Source: Halocaridina rubra (lineage: Eukaryota; Arthropoda; Malacostraca; Decapoda; Atyidae). Taken from it: DNA of 64,000 nt. How positions within the stretch are numbered: the stretch's first letter is position 1; the number at the start of each line of letters is the position of its first letter. Positions 1 to 22,393 of this stretch are shown one piece after another. The stretch is from contig JAXCGZ010013669.1 of assembly GCA_037179515.1 (NCBI GenBank), positions 1 through 64,000 of the forward strand, written 5' to 3'. The position numbers were made by a program, and so were the translations under genes. The notes below the pieces were generated by a model. It ran no database searches, was not told the DNA's origin, and was given only the letters and a program-made list of their open reading frames with translations.

Positions 1-276
1 TGTCAGTAAGGTTAGTCAGTCAAATAATGTTTACACAGGTGTTCAGTACTCTAAGCTGGATATGTGCTGGCTTATAGCTTGCTTTTTGTCTTGCCATTGC
101 CGATAGAGATGTCAATGTGTTGGAAAAATGCTGTTGTTGAAACTACATTTGTTAATATTACTTAGACTGAGTTAAGAATGTGCTTCAAGAACTACAGGGT
201 CTGAAGATCAATTGTCTTTGAGTCAGGGATCGTAGATAGTTAATAGATACTGTGTAATTATATTTAATTATTTTAG
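1..276 (+). other. HUWE1 intron (3' end only)
   Basis: This stretch precedes the first visible exon and ends in a T-rich tract followed by AG at 275-276. I see no coding sequence or recognisable repeat in it. Confidence 0.7.
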
Positions 277-444
277 GTGTGCAATCATGTCTGGAAATGG
301 TTTGACATGAGCTCGCTGAAGTGGTGTGCGTATTTTGCGAGTAATAATAAAATAATTGATGATGCTTATTGGGCAGGAGAATCTAGTATTCGCATCATGA
401 ACGGCAGAAGGAAATACACTATTCAGTTCCATTCCATGGTTCAG
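277..444 (+). CDS. HUWE1: HUWE1 exon 1 of window: WWE domain, first part
   Basis: The exon begins in phase 0 after AG at 275-276 and ends before GT at 445. It encodes most of a WWE domain, with the signature VWKWFD, then KWCAYFASNN, then GESSIRI and GRRKYTIQF. WWE domains bind poly-ADP-ribose chains in several E3 ligases. The spacing of Trp, Trp and Glu matches the HUWE1 WWE. The first codon is GTG only because it is an exon edge; it is not a start. The exon has 56 codons. Confidence 0.95.
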
Positions 445-751
445 GTTAGTTGTTTGATCATTCTAGTCTTATTGTATTAATACACTACATTTGGTCTCTA
501 CCACAAGCCTTCTGTACACAAATTCCATAAGCATGTCCATCTCTTATTGCCAAGATAGCAGTCAAAATGATAAGACTGCTGTAATTGTTTTGTTCTGCTG
601 CTTTCCAATTGGTATCCTAACATAAAAGTTGGGTACATTTCTGATTGCTATTCCTTCATTTACAGCAAGCACGTGTAGGCTTGGTATAATTGAATTTGTC
701 AATCATATTAAGGTATTTGAAGCTTCTATACATTCTTTTAATATACCACAG

Positions 752-1158
752 GTAAATGAAGAGTCGGGCAACCGCCGACCAGTCATGATTACCATCAAGG
801 AAAAAGTGATTGCCGATGAAAAGAAGAAACTGCCAGATATTATGCCCAAAGAGGAACCAACACCCACTATGGAAGAAGGGGATCAGCAGCAGGGAAATAA
901 TGCCCAAGATATAATTGCCCTAGAACAGAATCAGAGGACAGAAAATGAATCCTCATCTAATGCAGTGACCTTGAACTCCACTCTTACTCCTGCTGGTGGA
1001 GATCTTCAAGAAGCTTCAGTCACTGTAGCATCAGGGGAAGAAAAGATGGAGTTTGAAGAAACTGATAATAATATGACTAGCGTTACAGAAGAGGCTGAAA
1101 AGTTGGAGATACAACCCATTGATGGCCTTAACCAAACTCAACATGATGCTGTCATTAA
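752..1158 (+). CDS. HUWE1: HUWE1 exon 2: end of WWE and Glu/Thr-rich linker
   Basis: The acceptor AG is at 750-751 and the donor GT at 1159. The exon opens with VNEESGNRRPVMITI, which directly continues the WWE domain of the previous exon as in vertebrate HUWE1. A poorly conserved acidic linker of about 100 residues, rich in Glu, Thr, Ser and Gln, follows. It ends in phase 2 with NQTQHDAVI, where conserved sequence resumes. The upstream ATG at 629 belongs to intron read-through and is not a start. Confidence 0.93.
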
Positions 1159-1470
1159 GTAAGTACCTGTTACCTGATAGGGGCAGATATTGTATTTTTA
1201 CCCAGGAAAATTGATCATTTGTGATATTCTTGTGTGTCTTTATATTTATTTTAGACTTAAGGGAATGCACTCAAGGCCAGTCATGTTGATAATACGTTTT
1301 ATTTTGATAGTATATGTGGAGGCCCAGTGTTAAATTTGTTCATTGCCTTTACTTGCAAGTTGTCTTATTAGATTTTTGGTTTGAGACTACAGAACGAATA
1401 TGGAATTCTTTGGATTTCACCAGTGCAGTTGATGTTTGTACGAACAATACAATACTTTCCTTTTTTGTAG

Positions 1471-1711
1471 AGCTTGTGTTGGATTTATGAAAATTGGAGT
1501 AGACCCAGACACCTTACATGCTTTAATGCGTCTTTGTCTGAGAGTGACCAGATCATGGGAACAAGCTTGTCTTTTTGCCAATTTGGGAGGAGTTCGTACT
1601 TTACTGTCCCTTACAGAATCATCAGGATTTTGGGGTTTCCACAATCTTGCTGCTCTCTTAATGAGACACATTTTGGAAGAGCCCACAACTCTGCGCTACA
1701 CCATGGAAAAG
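1471..1711 (+). CDS. HUWE1: HUWE1 exon 3: conserved helical region
   Basis: Acceptor TTTTTTGTAG ends at 1470; donor GT is at 1712. The first base completes the Lys codon begun in exon 2. The 80 residues include VDPDTLHALMRLCLRVTR, SSGFWGF, LLMRHILEEPTTLR and TMEK. These align closely with the helical, armadillo-like solenoid after the WWE domain of vertebrate HUWE1. The reading frame on the opposite strand across this exon is a shadow. Confidence 0.95.
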
Positions 1712-2441
1712 GTCAGAATAACTTGATACTCTTGTGTGTGTGTTCTCTTTGTGTCAGAAAACATCACTAAAAATTATAAGGGAGGGAAGGCCTGGAAATT
1801 CCTTCTTGCCTTAAATTTTTCATCGCCACAATATGGCAACTAGATTGGGTATTGATTTGCATGCTGCGATGAAGCACGGCGGCCCTGCAGTTTATGCCAG
1901 TCTTTAGCCACTTATCTTTGCTCAAAAGGTTATGTCATCATGTTGAAAAATAAATTACTGGATAAAGTTTTACAATGCATGGTTAATTGTGATCTGCACA
2001 TATGCATTAAGAGGAATGAGACTTTTGTATAAACACAGTTATATGAGCAAGTAACCAATTTAAGATTCATTCCTTCTAGCAAGATGGGCATAGAGAAAAT
2101 AGCGTGAATGATTATTCACGATACTACCAAGTAATTTTCACTATTGTCCATTGTTTATTATGAGTTTAGATGCTCAGTAATGTTTTTTTAATGCCAAGTT
2201 AACTTAAATTCAACATTATTCATTATGATTTCTTTATAGCCTCCCATTAGTAACCTACATAGCTACTATTGTACTTATGTGCTTTTTACAGTAATGCGCA
2301 GATTTTATGGATAACCTATCATATAAAGTATCCATATTGTATGTAGACTTGTTTTCATTTTGATATGCTTTTAGTTTTCAGTTCCAAAGTGTTGTTTACT
2401 TGAAAGGTGTTAGAAGAACAATTACAAGTTTATGTAATGCA

Positions 2442-2485
<44 letters not shown>

Positions 2486-2678
2486 ATATTATTACTCCCT
2501 TGCCATAGATATTCCCTTCTCTCATCACGATCTGGAGGTTGGCTGCAACCAAAGGAAAAAGAGTGTACTGAAAAATCAAAGACTCACTTTCATCTCTGTT
2601 ATTGTCACCATAATCTCACAATCACGTGGCATAAGTTTTTCTTCCCAGAAACTGACTATCCTGGTCTTATAACTTTAG
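1712..2678 (+). other. HUWE1 intron 3, with a short (TTA)n run
   Basis: A 967-bp intron with no transposon I recognise. A (TTA)n microsatellite lies at about 2443-2480. The remaining sequence is ordinary AT-rich intron. Confidence 0.7.
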
Positions 2679-2856
2679 GTTGTCAGATCATCTGCTAGCA
2701 ACAACAACATGTCAGGAGCAAAAGAGTTGCACTACCTACTACGTCTTTTAGCACCTGCAGCCTGTCGAGATCCACAACTATTCACAGAAATCACTCAACA
2801 GTGTCTGAGAATTGATTTGAACATGACTCTCAAGAGAAATCTCATGACTGCTAATA
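2679..2856 (+). CDS. HUWE1: HUWE1 exon 4: conserved helical region
   Basis: Acceptor AG is at 2677-2678 and the donor is GTGAGT at 2857. The exon starts VVRSSASNNN, continuing the vertebrate-like TMEKVVRS motif across the splice. It then encodes ELHYLLRLLAPAACRDPQLF and CLRIDL. It ends in phase 1. Vertebrate HUWE1 has the same Leu-rich ILRVLGPAACR-type motif, so identity is clear. The first eight residues are a variable Ser/Asn loop. Confidence 0.94.
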
Positions 2857-3401
2857 GTGAGTACCATCTGTTTTTACGAATCTTGATATATTCAAATTCT
2901 AATCTCTCGCAAAGATCATTGTTTTCTTGCTTGATAGTACTTTTCCTTTTGTAGAACCAAATTTATCGTGTTTTAGAAATGATGAAAAATATGAACTAAT
3001 TACAAGATCTCTATTTTTAAGCAAAATTTCAATGTAATTTTACATGATGTGTCAGCACCATTCATAGAATTTCCTAAAACAAGGGGATTGTGAATTGCTT
3101 TGGCCCAGTTAATCTCTATTGCTTTGTATTGTTCAGCATTACCTCCTTAAATGTGTGTGTGATTTTACATGTATACGGATGTCTTTTCTAGTATTTCAGA
3201 ACTTTATGACATTACAATGCGTCTTGGGCATTACTATATTATGGTTTTTCAAGTTTTAATCCAGTGAGTAGTACTATTATGTATTAGTACTCAATTACTA
3301 CAGGACTCACATATGAATGTGCTATGGTGATGATTTTGTTAATTCTGCTCTCACACAGAAGCAAGCTCATTGTACGTGAGATTTAATTATTACAGTTACA
3401 G
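2857..3401 (+). other. HUWE1 intron 4
   Basis: AT-rich intron of 545 bp between exons 4 and 5. I see no gene or named repeat in it. Introns 1 (445-751) and 2 (1159-1470) are similar, and short frames crossing them are read-through of the flanking exons. Confidence 0.7.
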
Positions 3402-3772
3402 GTGAAGACAGCATCCTGATGAAAAGTATTGGTGGCAAAAGCACAAGTATCTCATCAGCAGCAGCAGCAGGTGGTTCTGGTAGTGCTGGAGCTGGTATGA
3501 CTTTGAGCACAGAGCCACAGCAGCTGATTCATGATCTTTTAGAAGCCCTCACAGCCCTCACAGATGATCCAGAGTCACCAACTCCATCGGGGGTCAATCA
3601 GTGTTCTCTTGTGGCTGCCATTGTTAATGCTACCACAACACCAACTGACGAGCGCATTTCTGCCTCCAACGTTGGCAGCTCACGTCGCCAGATCCATCTC
3701 TCCCGTTCATCTTCGGCTAATGACATGATTGTCCAAGAAACAGATGAGCAGGTAATTCTCATGCTAGGCCAG
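3402..3772 (+). CDS. HUWE1: HUWE1 exon 5: Ser/Ala/Gly-rich linker region
   Basis: Acceptor AG is at 3400-3401. The donor is either GTATGG at 3773 (used here) or GTAATT at 3752; both leave phase 0 and differ by seven codons (VILMLGQ). The exon encodes a Ser/Ala/Gly-rich stretch, a conserved helix (LIHDLLEALTAL), and a variable region ending in RSSSANDMIVQETDEQ. Vertebrate HUWE1 places its BH3-like helix in this interval, but I see no clear BH3 core here. Confidence 0.87.
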
Positions 3773-5570
3773 GTATGGAATGCTATAATGTATCGTATTC
3801 TTTTTTGTATGCAGATCTACTTGCATTTACAGTTATCTCGTTACCTAATGTAAGTACTCGTTTCCTTGAACGCATTCATCATCCTCATCTTATACAGTAC
3901 AAGAGTTGATGAGCTCTCACCAGCTCACTTTCATAATCATTCTGTCAGTCATGCTTTTGCGCATCAAAATCTAATGAGAGCAAGGGTATTCTATAGCAAA
4001 ATCCCAAACCACATCTTGCATGACTTTCATTTTCCTTTATGTCTCAGCCACTCATGGACAGCCTCACACATATTAACATATCCATCTTGGATATCTGTAC
4101 TTTGTGTCTGATAATACAACCTGCAAATATTTTTTATTATTGTGTCCATCCTAGGTAGGGTCCAAACCAGCTATGTCTCTTCATGAAACTTTTTGTGAAA
4201 CTCACAAAATCTAAGGTTTTTCATCTCCATTAATATTTTAATTTTCTCACCGACATAATTAGAACTTCTATCATGTTGTATTGCAGGGGCCTCTACTCCC
4301 TATACAATTTAATCATTATCCATCTTTAAAACACATATTTCTATCCACAGATTACTCCTTGGCCCAGTTTGTTTCCCCCTTCTCATACTCTATGGCCTTT
4401 CTCCATGTCCTAACGTAGAATGTTTCATAATGTCCTCCCCCAGTGGTCTATATCTGTCAACCTTCTTTTACATCATATAATTTCATCTTTACTGTCAACT
4501 TTTCATCTCTGCTGCATCTCATCATCTTACTCTTCTTTTCAACAATGACATATTATCCTTCTCCTTCATATCTAACCAACTCAGACCACACTCCTCTACC
4601 AATATCTGTAATATTTTCTTATCATCATAGTAGGTTGGCCATGGCACAAGCCGCCCATTGAAAGACTATGACTGAAGGTATTAGGATACAACTAGGACTG
4701 GTCCAGACAGTTCTGGGTTGAGTCTTCCCTCTGGACGGTTCTTTTCTCATGCCTACATCTACACTGAATATTCTGGCGTATTCAGTACACATCTCTTGCT
4801 ATTCCATTACATTTGATAAGTCACAACACCCCACATCTCTCTCTCTTTGCTCTCTTTTTTCCTTATATTTACTATTATATATGGAAGCTCCACAGCTTAT
4901 GGCCCCCAGTACCCGTTGTAGAGGGGTGTGAAGAATCCCTTGGGATCTTGTTGACTCCATTATTGGCTTGAGGGCAGACACACCTGGTGGTAGTAATGTT
5001 TCTGCCATTAACCTTGCACTCCCAATAGATCTGCTTCTTTCACCTTGTTCCCTGGCTGTAACAGTACCATATATTGTTTTAGAGCATTAACAGCAGAATT
5101 GGTCGTCAACTGTTGGTAAAATGAACTAGCTAACAACCGAGTATGTAATTGGCCAACCAGCCTGTTAAAGAACCAACTAATGTTCATATATCCTCACTGC
5201 TTACTTCCCAACTCGGGTTTCCCTTCACTATTTCACTCAGCTCAGCACTTCCTATACTTCTCTCATATATCACATTACTGCTGATTGACTAAAATAGCTT
5301 TGGTTACATGGACACACCTTGTCTTTTTTCAGTCCCTCCAACAGGTTTCCTGCCACTTCACTTATCTTCTTATGTCCCTTTGTCTTCTTACCCATTTTTT
5401 CCCCAAGTCTTTTCTAGATCCGTATATACGACATACTGTAATATACCTCTCCCTGTTTCTTCAAAATCCTTACTTTTTACAGTTGTACAGTTGGTATTAT
5501 TGATTTTTTGTCATTTTTAATCTGTTATAATATTAATTGTCAGATAAATTCATATATATATATATTTATT
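3773..5570 (+). other. HUWE1 intron 5, unique-looking 5' part
   Basis: This is the first 1.8 kb of the 15.4-kb intron. It is pyrimidine-rich on the + strand, with many short frames that lack codon structure. I find no repeat shared with other parts of the window. The sequence at 4810-4970 has the look of an old dispersed repeat, but I cannot name it. Confidence 0.5.
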
Positions 5571-5780
5571 TTTTTTCATGATTGTGACACCAGGACGGGC
5601 AAAAAAGAAAATAGTAAAATAAAACAGCCCCCATCAGGCCTGGGCACGAAGACGACAAAAAGTAAAGAGAAACAGAGATGGAGAGTGTAATGACTTTTCA
5701 GATGTGCAGGGATGATAAAAGATGTATAATGAATATCCGAGAATATTCAGTGTAGCTGTAGGCATAGAAAAAGAACCTTA
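5571..5780 (+). repeat. Fragment of dispersed repeat shared with the foldback element
   Basis: The segment with GTGACACCAGGACGGGC, then CAGAGATGGAGAGTGTAATG and AATGAATATCC recurs at 16995-17145 and, inverted, at 17730-17870. A further copy is at 35795-35930. This is one arm of the element annotated at 16892-18014, here without its partner arm. Confidence 0.7.
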
Positions 5781-5887
5781 CCTCAAGGAAGACTTAACAT
5801 TGAACTGTCCTGGACAGACCTATTTAAGTTCAAAAAAAACCTTCAGCTGTAGTATCGCAATGGGCGGCTGGTGCCAAGAGCCAACCT

Positions 5888-9502
<3,615 letters not shown>

Positions 9503-9587
<85 letters not shown>
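9503..9587. repeat. (TA)n microsatellite
   Basis: About 85 bp of TA ending in a short TGTG run, at the right edge of Tigger copy A. Confidence 0.97.
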
Positions 9588-9596
<9 letters not shown>

Positions 9597-9710
9597 ATTA
9601 CCTAATTGTGCTATGAGAAAGAGCCCAAAGTTCGTATCTTCCCGTCTCCTGAACGGTTCCATTTTGTACTTAGTGATACTTATCATACTTGTCCTTAAAA
9701 CTGTATATAC

Positions 9711-10652
<942 letters not shown>

Positions 10653-10653
10653 T

Positions 10654-13697
<3,044 letters not shown>

Positions 13698-13698
13698 T

Positions 13699-13702
13699 TT
13701 AT

Positions 13703-13779
<77 letters not shown>

Positions 13780-13781
13780 TA

Positions 13782-13845
<64 letters not shown>
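13699..13845. repeat. (TA)n microsatellite with AAT slips
   Basis: About 147 bp of TA with several TATAATATA breaks. It is followed at 13850-13890 by a piece that matches one arm of the hairpin at 36469-36575. Confidence 0.97.
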
Positions 13846-13848
<3 letters not shown>

Positions 13849-13919
13849 ATGCTGATGATCTTTTCTTATCGTAATCCTCTTTGTACTCGTGGAAGAAGTG
13901 TAAAAAAAAAAATTTTTTT

Positions 13920-16255
<2,336 letters not shown>

Positions 16256-16425
16256 TATGAAAGCGACATAGGTTGTGGAAGAGCCGGGAGGATGGGCTGT
16301 GGCACTCCAGCAGTCCCATCTGAACGGTCGCTAGCTCCCTCGTCATTGCCCATAGAGCAAAGTAATTCCCTTATTGTTTTCTCTTTTTTTATGTCGGCTA
16401 CCCCCAATTAAAGGGGGAAACAGCC

Positions 16426-16430
<5 letters not shown>
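16256..16430 (+). mobile_element. LINE 3'-tail fragment followed by (TA)n and (ATGT)n
   Basis: The sequence GTGGAAGAGCCGGGAGGATG, then GGTCGCTAGCTCCCTCGTCA and GGGGGAAACAGCCAAGG matches the 3' end of the LINE at 39089-39329. It runs directly into simple repeat, as the other two LINE tails in the window do. Confidence 0.82.

Positions 16431-16484
<54 letters not shown>
16431..16484. repeat. (TA)n microsatellite
   Basis: About 54 bp of TA linking the LINE tail to the (ATGT)n array. Confidence 0.97.
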
Positions 16485-16513
<29 letters not shown>

Positions 16514-16801
16514 TGTATGTATGTATGTATGTATGTATGTATGTATGTATGTATGTATGTATGTATGTATGTATGTATGTATGTATGTATGTATGTATGT
16601 ATGTATGTATGTATGTATGTATGTATGTATGTATGTATGTATGTATGTATGTATGTATGTATGTATGTATGTATGTATGTATGTATGTATGTATGTATGT
16701 ATGTATGTATGTATGTATGTATGTATGTATGTATGTATGTATGTATGTATGTATGTATGTATGTATGTATGTATGTATGTATGTATGTATGTATGTATGT
16801 A

Positions 16802-16803
<2 letters not shown>
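16485..16803. repeat. (ATGT)n tetranucleotide array, about 79 units
   Basis: An uninterrupted ATGT run of about 319 bp with no variant unit. Open frames such as MYVC repeats arise from it and are artefacts. LINE tails elsewhere in the window end in short TATG/TGTA runs, so this may be an expanded tail. Confidence 0.98.

Positions 16804-16891
<88 letters not shown>
16804..16891. repeat. (TA)n microsatellite
   Basis: About 88 bp of TA between the (ATGT)n array and the foldback element. Confidence 0.97.
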
Positions 16892-18124
<1,233 letters not shown>

Positions 18125-18478
18125 TTATGCCATGGCTTGCGTTGTTTCGAGTTAAGTCGTTTTCGATTATACATCGGTTTTCAAAAAAATATATGGGAAA
18201 ATAAAAAAATAAATAAAAATAAATTTTACATCATTATAATCAACTTTACGTCTGTCCGCTACAAATATTGGAATCTTAATATCACTGGACGACCATTAAA
18301 GCACATGAAATCATGTTACTGTACAATAAATAAAAACAAAAGCACATAAAATCATGTTATTGTACAATAAATAAGAATAAAAGCATATTAAATCTTGTTA
18401 ACATATGTACAGTAGCTCCAATATGTACCGTTAGGCGTCGTCACTCGTCATTCCCGCGAAACCGCTATTGTTTTGAAT

Positions 18479-18479
<1 letters not shown>

Positions 18480-18554
<75 letters not shown>
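18480..18554. repeat. (TA)n microsatellite
   Basis: About 75 bp of pure TA. Confidence 0.97.
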
Positions 18555-18556
<2 letters not shown>

Positions 18557-18618
18557 GATTTAAGTCGTTTTTCGACTTAAGTCGTCTCTCCTGGAACCAA
18601 TTAATGACGTTGGGTGAG

Positions 18619-18620
<2 letters not shown>

Positions 18621-18690
<70 letters not shown>
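18621..18690. repeat. (TA)n microsatellite
   Basis: About 70 bp of pure TA. Confidence 0.97.
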
Positions 18691-18720
18691 CAGAAAAGGC
18701 CCATCAATAAAAAACAGAGA

Positions 18721-19220
18721 AGCGAAGATGTACTACATATTATGACTGTACTCTTTCTTTTAGTGCTGACATAATCACTTGTTGAAGTGGTTCTTCACGT
18801 TTTCTAGGAAATTTAGGGTGTCTGTACTGTTTTAGTATTAAGGTTATTCATATTGAAGTTACCAAAAAAATTAAAAGAAATAAAAAAATTTTCTTTTTAT
18901 AAATTACTAACTATCCTTTACGAATGAGGACTGACCCAAAACATTGTTTGCTAGTCTCTAAAGGACTTGTTCCAGCAAAATAACAAAAACTTTTAAGCTT
19001 TTTGTAAATGATTTGCTATTTTTATACAAATATGATGACTGATGTAAAACAATGTTTGCTAGTCTCAAAATTGATTGTTCCAATATGGTAGTGATTGTGA
19101 ACTGATTGTTACATTACCTTCTGTCATTATACTTATTTCATGAAGTAAACTTTATATAGTTAATTAAAAACTTCATCTTAATATCAGTTGCAAGTTTCAG
19201 AGCTCTTATGTTTATTCCAG
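18721..19220 (+). other. HUWE1 intron 5, 3' end
   Basis: 500 bp of AT-rich sequence leading to the exon 6 acceptor. TTTGCTAGTCTC recurs near 18948 and 19048 as a short local duplication. No gene seen. Confidence 0.6.
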
Positions 19221-19436
19221 AGTCCCATGGAAAGTGACTTAGGCAAAATTCCAGGAGCACCCTCCAAGCCTGTTGGAAATGATAAAGCTGATGACTCTTC
19301 CAAAAAGAAGAAACCACTCTTGTCCAAATCTCTCATATGCAAGTTGCTTGCTGAGTTTGTTAGGTCATATGCTGGTTGTGCTAAGCTGGTAACAGAACAT
19401 CATTATACCGCAGGAGCCAATGAGAAAATTACAGAG
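19221..19436 (+). CDS. HUWE1: HUWE1 exon 6: Lys-rich linker and conserved helix
   Basis: Acceptor TTATTCCAG ends at 19220 and the donor is GTAAAG at 19437; the exon is 72 codons in phase 0. A Lys/Ser-rich linker (DDSSKKKKPLLSKS) leads into ICKLLAEFVRSYAGCAKLV, the strongly conserved counterpart of the vertebrate LRLLAELVRSY helix. It is isolated between a 15.4-kb and a 3.8-kb intron full of repeats. Confidence 0.94.
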
Positions 19437-19758
19437 GTAAAGTACCTTTAATTGTGTTTGTTTTTGCTGGTATTTATTTTAATACAGTAATTGATTGAGA
19501 CATACAAAGAGGTTCCATCTCTTTATGTGTAGGTCTTTCATAAAAACAGCTCTTGAAGGTCTGATATGTGATATTTTACACAAACTACTATAGTTCAATA
19601 TTCTTGGCATTTTTATCAGTGAAATTATTATACGAATGAATGAATACATAGTACAGACGTGTATACAGTATATTATCTCATGTTTCTCCACATATAAAAG
19701 AACATCTTAGCAAATTATATTTTAGTGCATATCATCAAGTTTTGTGGAAACAAAAGAT
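19437..19758 (+). other. HUWE1 intron 6, 5' part
   Basis: About 320 bp of unremarkable intron up to the LTR element. The 4 bp AGAT just before 19759 is the left target-site duplication. Confidence 0.6.
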
Positions 19759-20476
19759 TGACGTGGAGGTTTTTATTATTATCTCACCGAGCGTCACCAC
19801 TGTCGTATTGGTTTTGTTTATCCCATCTAATGACACCACTAACGTAGGGCTTTTCCTCCTACGTATATTTACTTATAATTATGGTAGCGTGGTTTGTTAG
19901 GTTAAATATTAGTACCTGATGGGTACAAGGTAAGAATGGACAAGCAGTAGTTCCTTTACTTATATTTATTCTAGAGTACAACACATCCGACGCCTCAATG
20001 CCCCAATGCCCCCACCCTATGACTATCACAATCTATGATCTATTCGTGCCCCTGGCAAAGGTCTAACTAACTGTCCCTGCCCTGGGTGGCTCTTTAAATA
20101 CCCCCAGGGGCAGGGCGTGGCTTAACATCCAATTCTCCAATGAAATCAGTGAGATCTAGTCCTAGCTAATCAACGCCAGGTTCAAAGTGGAATCCCTCCT
20201 ACTTCCGGGGAGGAGTTATTGGGCATCTCTGCAGGGTATGTACCTGCGTACGAAACACAAGTTTATGTTTGTTGTGGTTTAGGAAATGGCTAACTTCCTG
20301 TCCTTTCCTGCCCTTCTCGATGCCAGGTCCTAAGTCTCACGGTTCCGGTCATATATTTCCTTGGCACTTTCTACAAACATGGTAATAAAATATCCGTGCC
20401 CTCGACCAACCGTTTCCGCTCAAGATCTGTTACAAGTTTCAGATTCTGGCTTCAGCATGGCGGAAGTCATACGACA
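19759..20476 (-). repeat. Long terminal repeat (left)
   Basis: 718 bp, TG...CA, practically identical to 21676-22393. As the element seems to read on the minus strand, this is its 3' LTR. Confidence 0.92.
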
Positions 20477-21097
20477 TCCCTCCCAACCAAAACTGAAATA
20501 TCTCTTATTTCAGTCGAAGCATGGGCTAATTTTCCGGGAGCTCTTGGACATATCCTAGCTAACATTAGTTTACAATAGAAATGGGGCCGAATTATTTAAG
20601 CTATTTTCTAAGAATTCCTATGCGAATTACACAAACATAACATATATAGGGTACTTTTACAGACAACTAGAGCATGCAGGGTCTATTTCCTTGTTGGAAA
20701 TCTGAAATACAACATATTCTTATATTTAAACAACCATAATTCCAGTGTGAAACTAATATTAAACATTAATTAAGATCAAAAAGTCAGTTTAAATCAAAAC
20801 ATTAATTCGTCTACTTCTCTCGTTTCTTTAAAAGACAAAATTGAGTTAATTACAGTAGAATTATGACTCATTTAGAACATTAGCAAACAATTAAGTAGAG
20901 TATTAGCATGTATAAACATGTAAAATGCAATAGACTATAACATCAACAGTAATTTCTATAAGAGACCCTACCTTCATAAATTCTATTCCTGTCATTATTA
21001 GGGGCATTGATTTGTCTTAAAATTAAGCCTTAAAAACTACTCCTGAAACAAAACATGTTTTACTTTCATATTATATTACTATTCAGAGACCAATGGA

Positions 21098-21500
21098 TAG
21101 GACGACTTTTACTTTCTCTGTCTAGGATGACTTTTACTTTCTCTGTCTAGGACGACTTTTACTTTCTCTGTCTAGGACGACTTTTACTTTCCTCTGTCTA
21201 GGACGACTTTTACTTTCTCTGTCTAGGACGACTTTTACTTTCTCTGTCTAGGACGACTTTTACTTTCCTCTGTCTAGGACGACTTTCGTTCTCTCTGTCT
21301 AGGACGACTTTTACTTTCCTCTGTCTAGGACGACTTTTACTTTCTCTGTCTAGGACGACTTTTACTTTCCTCTGTCTAGGACGACTTTTGTTTTCTCTGT
21401 CTAGGACGACTTTTGTTTTCTCTGTCTAGGACGACTTTTACTTTCTCTGTCTAGGACGACTTTTACTTTCCTCTGTCTAGGACGACTTTTGTTTTCTCTG
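21098..21500. repeat. Minisatellite of about sixteen 25-26-bp units
   Basis: The unit TAGGACGACTTTTACTTTCT plus CTGTC repeats head to tail. Variants have an extra C (TTTCCTCTGTC) or GTTTT for ACTTT. It lies inside the LTR element, between the LTRs. Confidence 0.95.
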
Positions 21501-21675
21501 TCCCTTGCTCATGAATTCTTGCTAGGTGCGATTCCCCGGTTTCCCTCGGGGATTCTTTCGCTTTCACATCCCCCGCCGTCCTTGCTGCAGGCCCAGGTTT
21601 GTTGCCATTTCTCCGTTACTCGGTTAGGCAGAGCAAAAAGGACAAGGACTGGGTTATCACACCGCTTGTCACCAC

Positions 21676-22393
21676 TGACGTGGAGGTTTTTATTATTATC
21701 TCACCGAGCGTCACCACTGTCGTATTGGTTTTGTTTATCCCATCTAATGACACCACTAAAGTAGGGCTTTTCCTCCTACGTATATTTACTTATAATTATG
21801 GTAGCGTGGTTTGTTAGGTTAAATATTAGTACCTGATGGGTACAAGGTAAGAATGGACAAGCAGTAGTTCCTTTACTTATATTTATTCTAGAGTACAACA
21901 CATCCGACGCCTCAATGCCCCAATGCCCCCACCCTATGACTATCACAATCTATGATCTATTCGTGCCCCTGGCAAAGGTCTAACTAACTGTCCCTGCCCT
22001 GGGTGGCTCTTTAAATACCCCCAGGGGCAGGGCGTGGCTTAACATCCAATTCTCCAATGAAATCAGTGAGATCTAGTCCTAGCTAATCAACGCCAGGTTC
22101 AAAGTGGAATCCCTCCTACTTCCGGGGAGGAGTTATTGGGCATCTCTGCAGGGTATGTACCTGCGTACGAAACACAAGTTTATGTTTGTTGTGGTTTAGG
22201 AAATGGCTAACTTCCTGTCCTTTCCTGCCCTTCTCGATGCCAGGTCCTAAGTCTCACGGTTCCGGTCATATATTTCCTTGGCACTTTCTACAAACATGGT
22301 AATAAAATATCCGTGCCCTCGACCAACCGTTTCCGCTCAAGATCTGTTACAAGTTTCAGATTCTGGCTTCAGCATGGCGGAAGTCATACGACA
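21676..22393 (-). repeat. Long terminal repeat (right)
   Basis: 718 bp, TG...CA, the partner of 19759-20476. It is followed by AGAT, the right target-site duplication. Confidence 0.92.

Noticed and set aside
629..751. A start codon and N-terminal extension before exon 2
   Set aside because: The frame merely reads back into intron 1. The WWE domain begins in the preceding exon and continues across a good AG acceptor at 750-751.
21098..21500. CRISPR-like array
   Set aside because: The 25-26-bp units are adjacent with no unique spacers, in an animal LTR element. It is a minisatellite.
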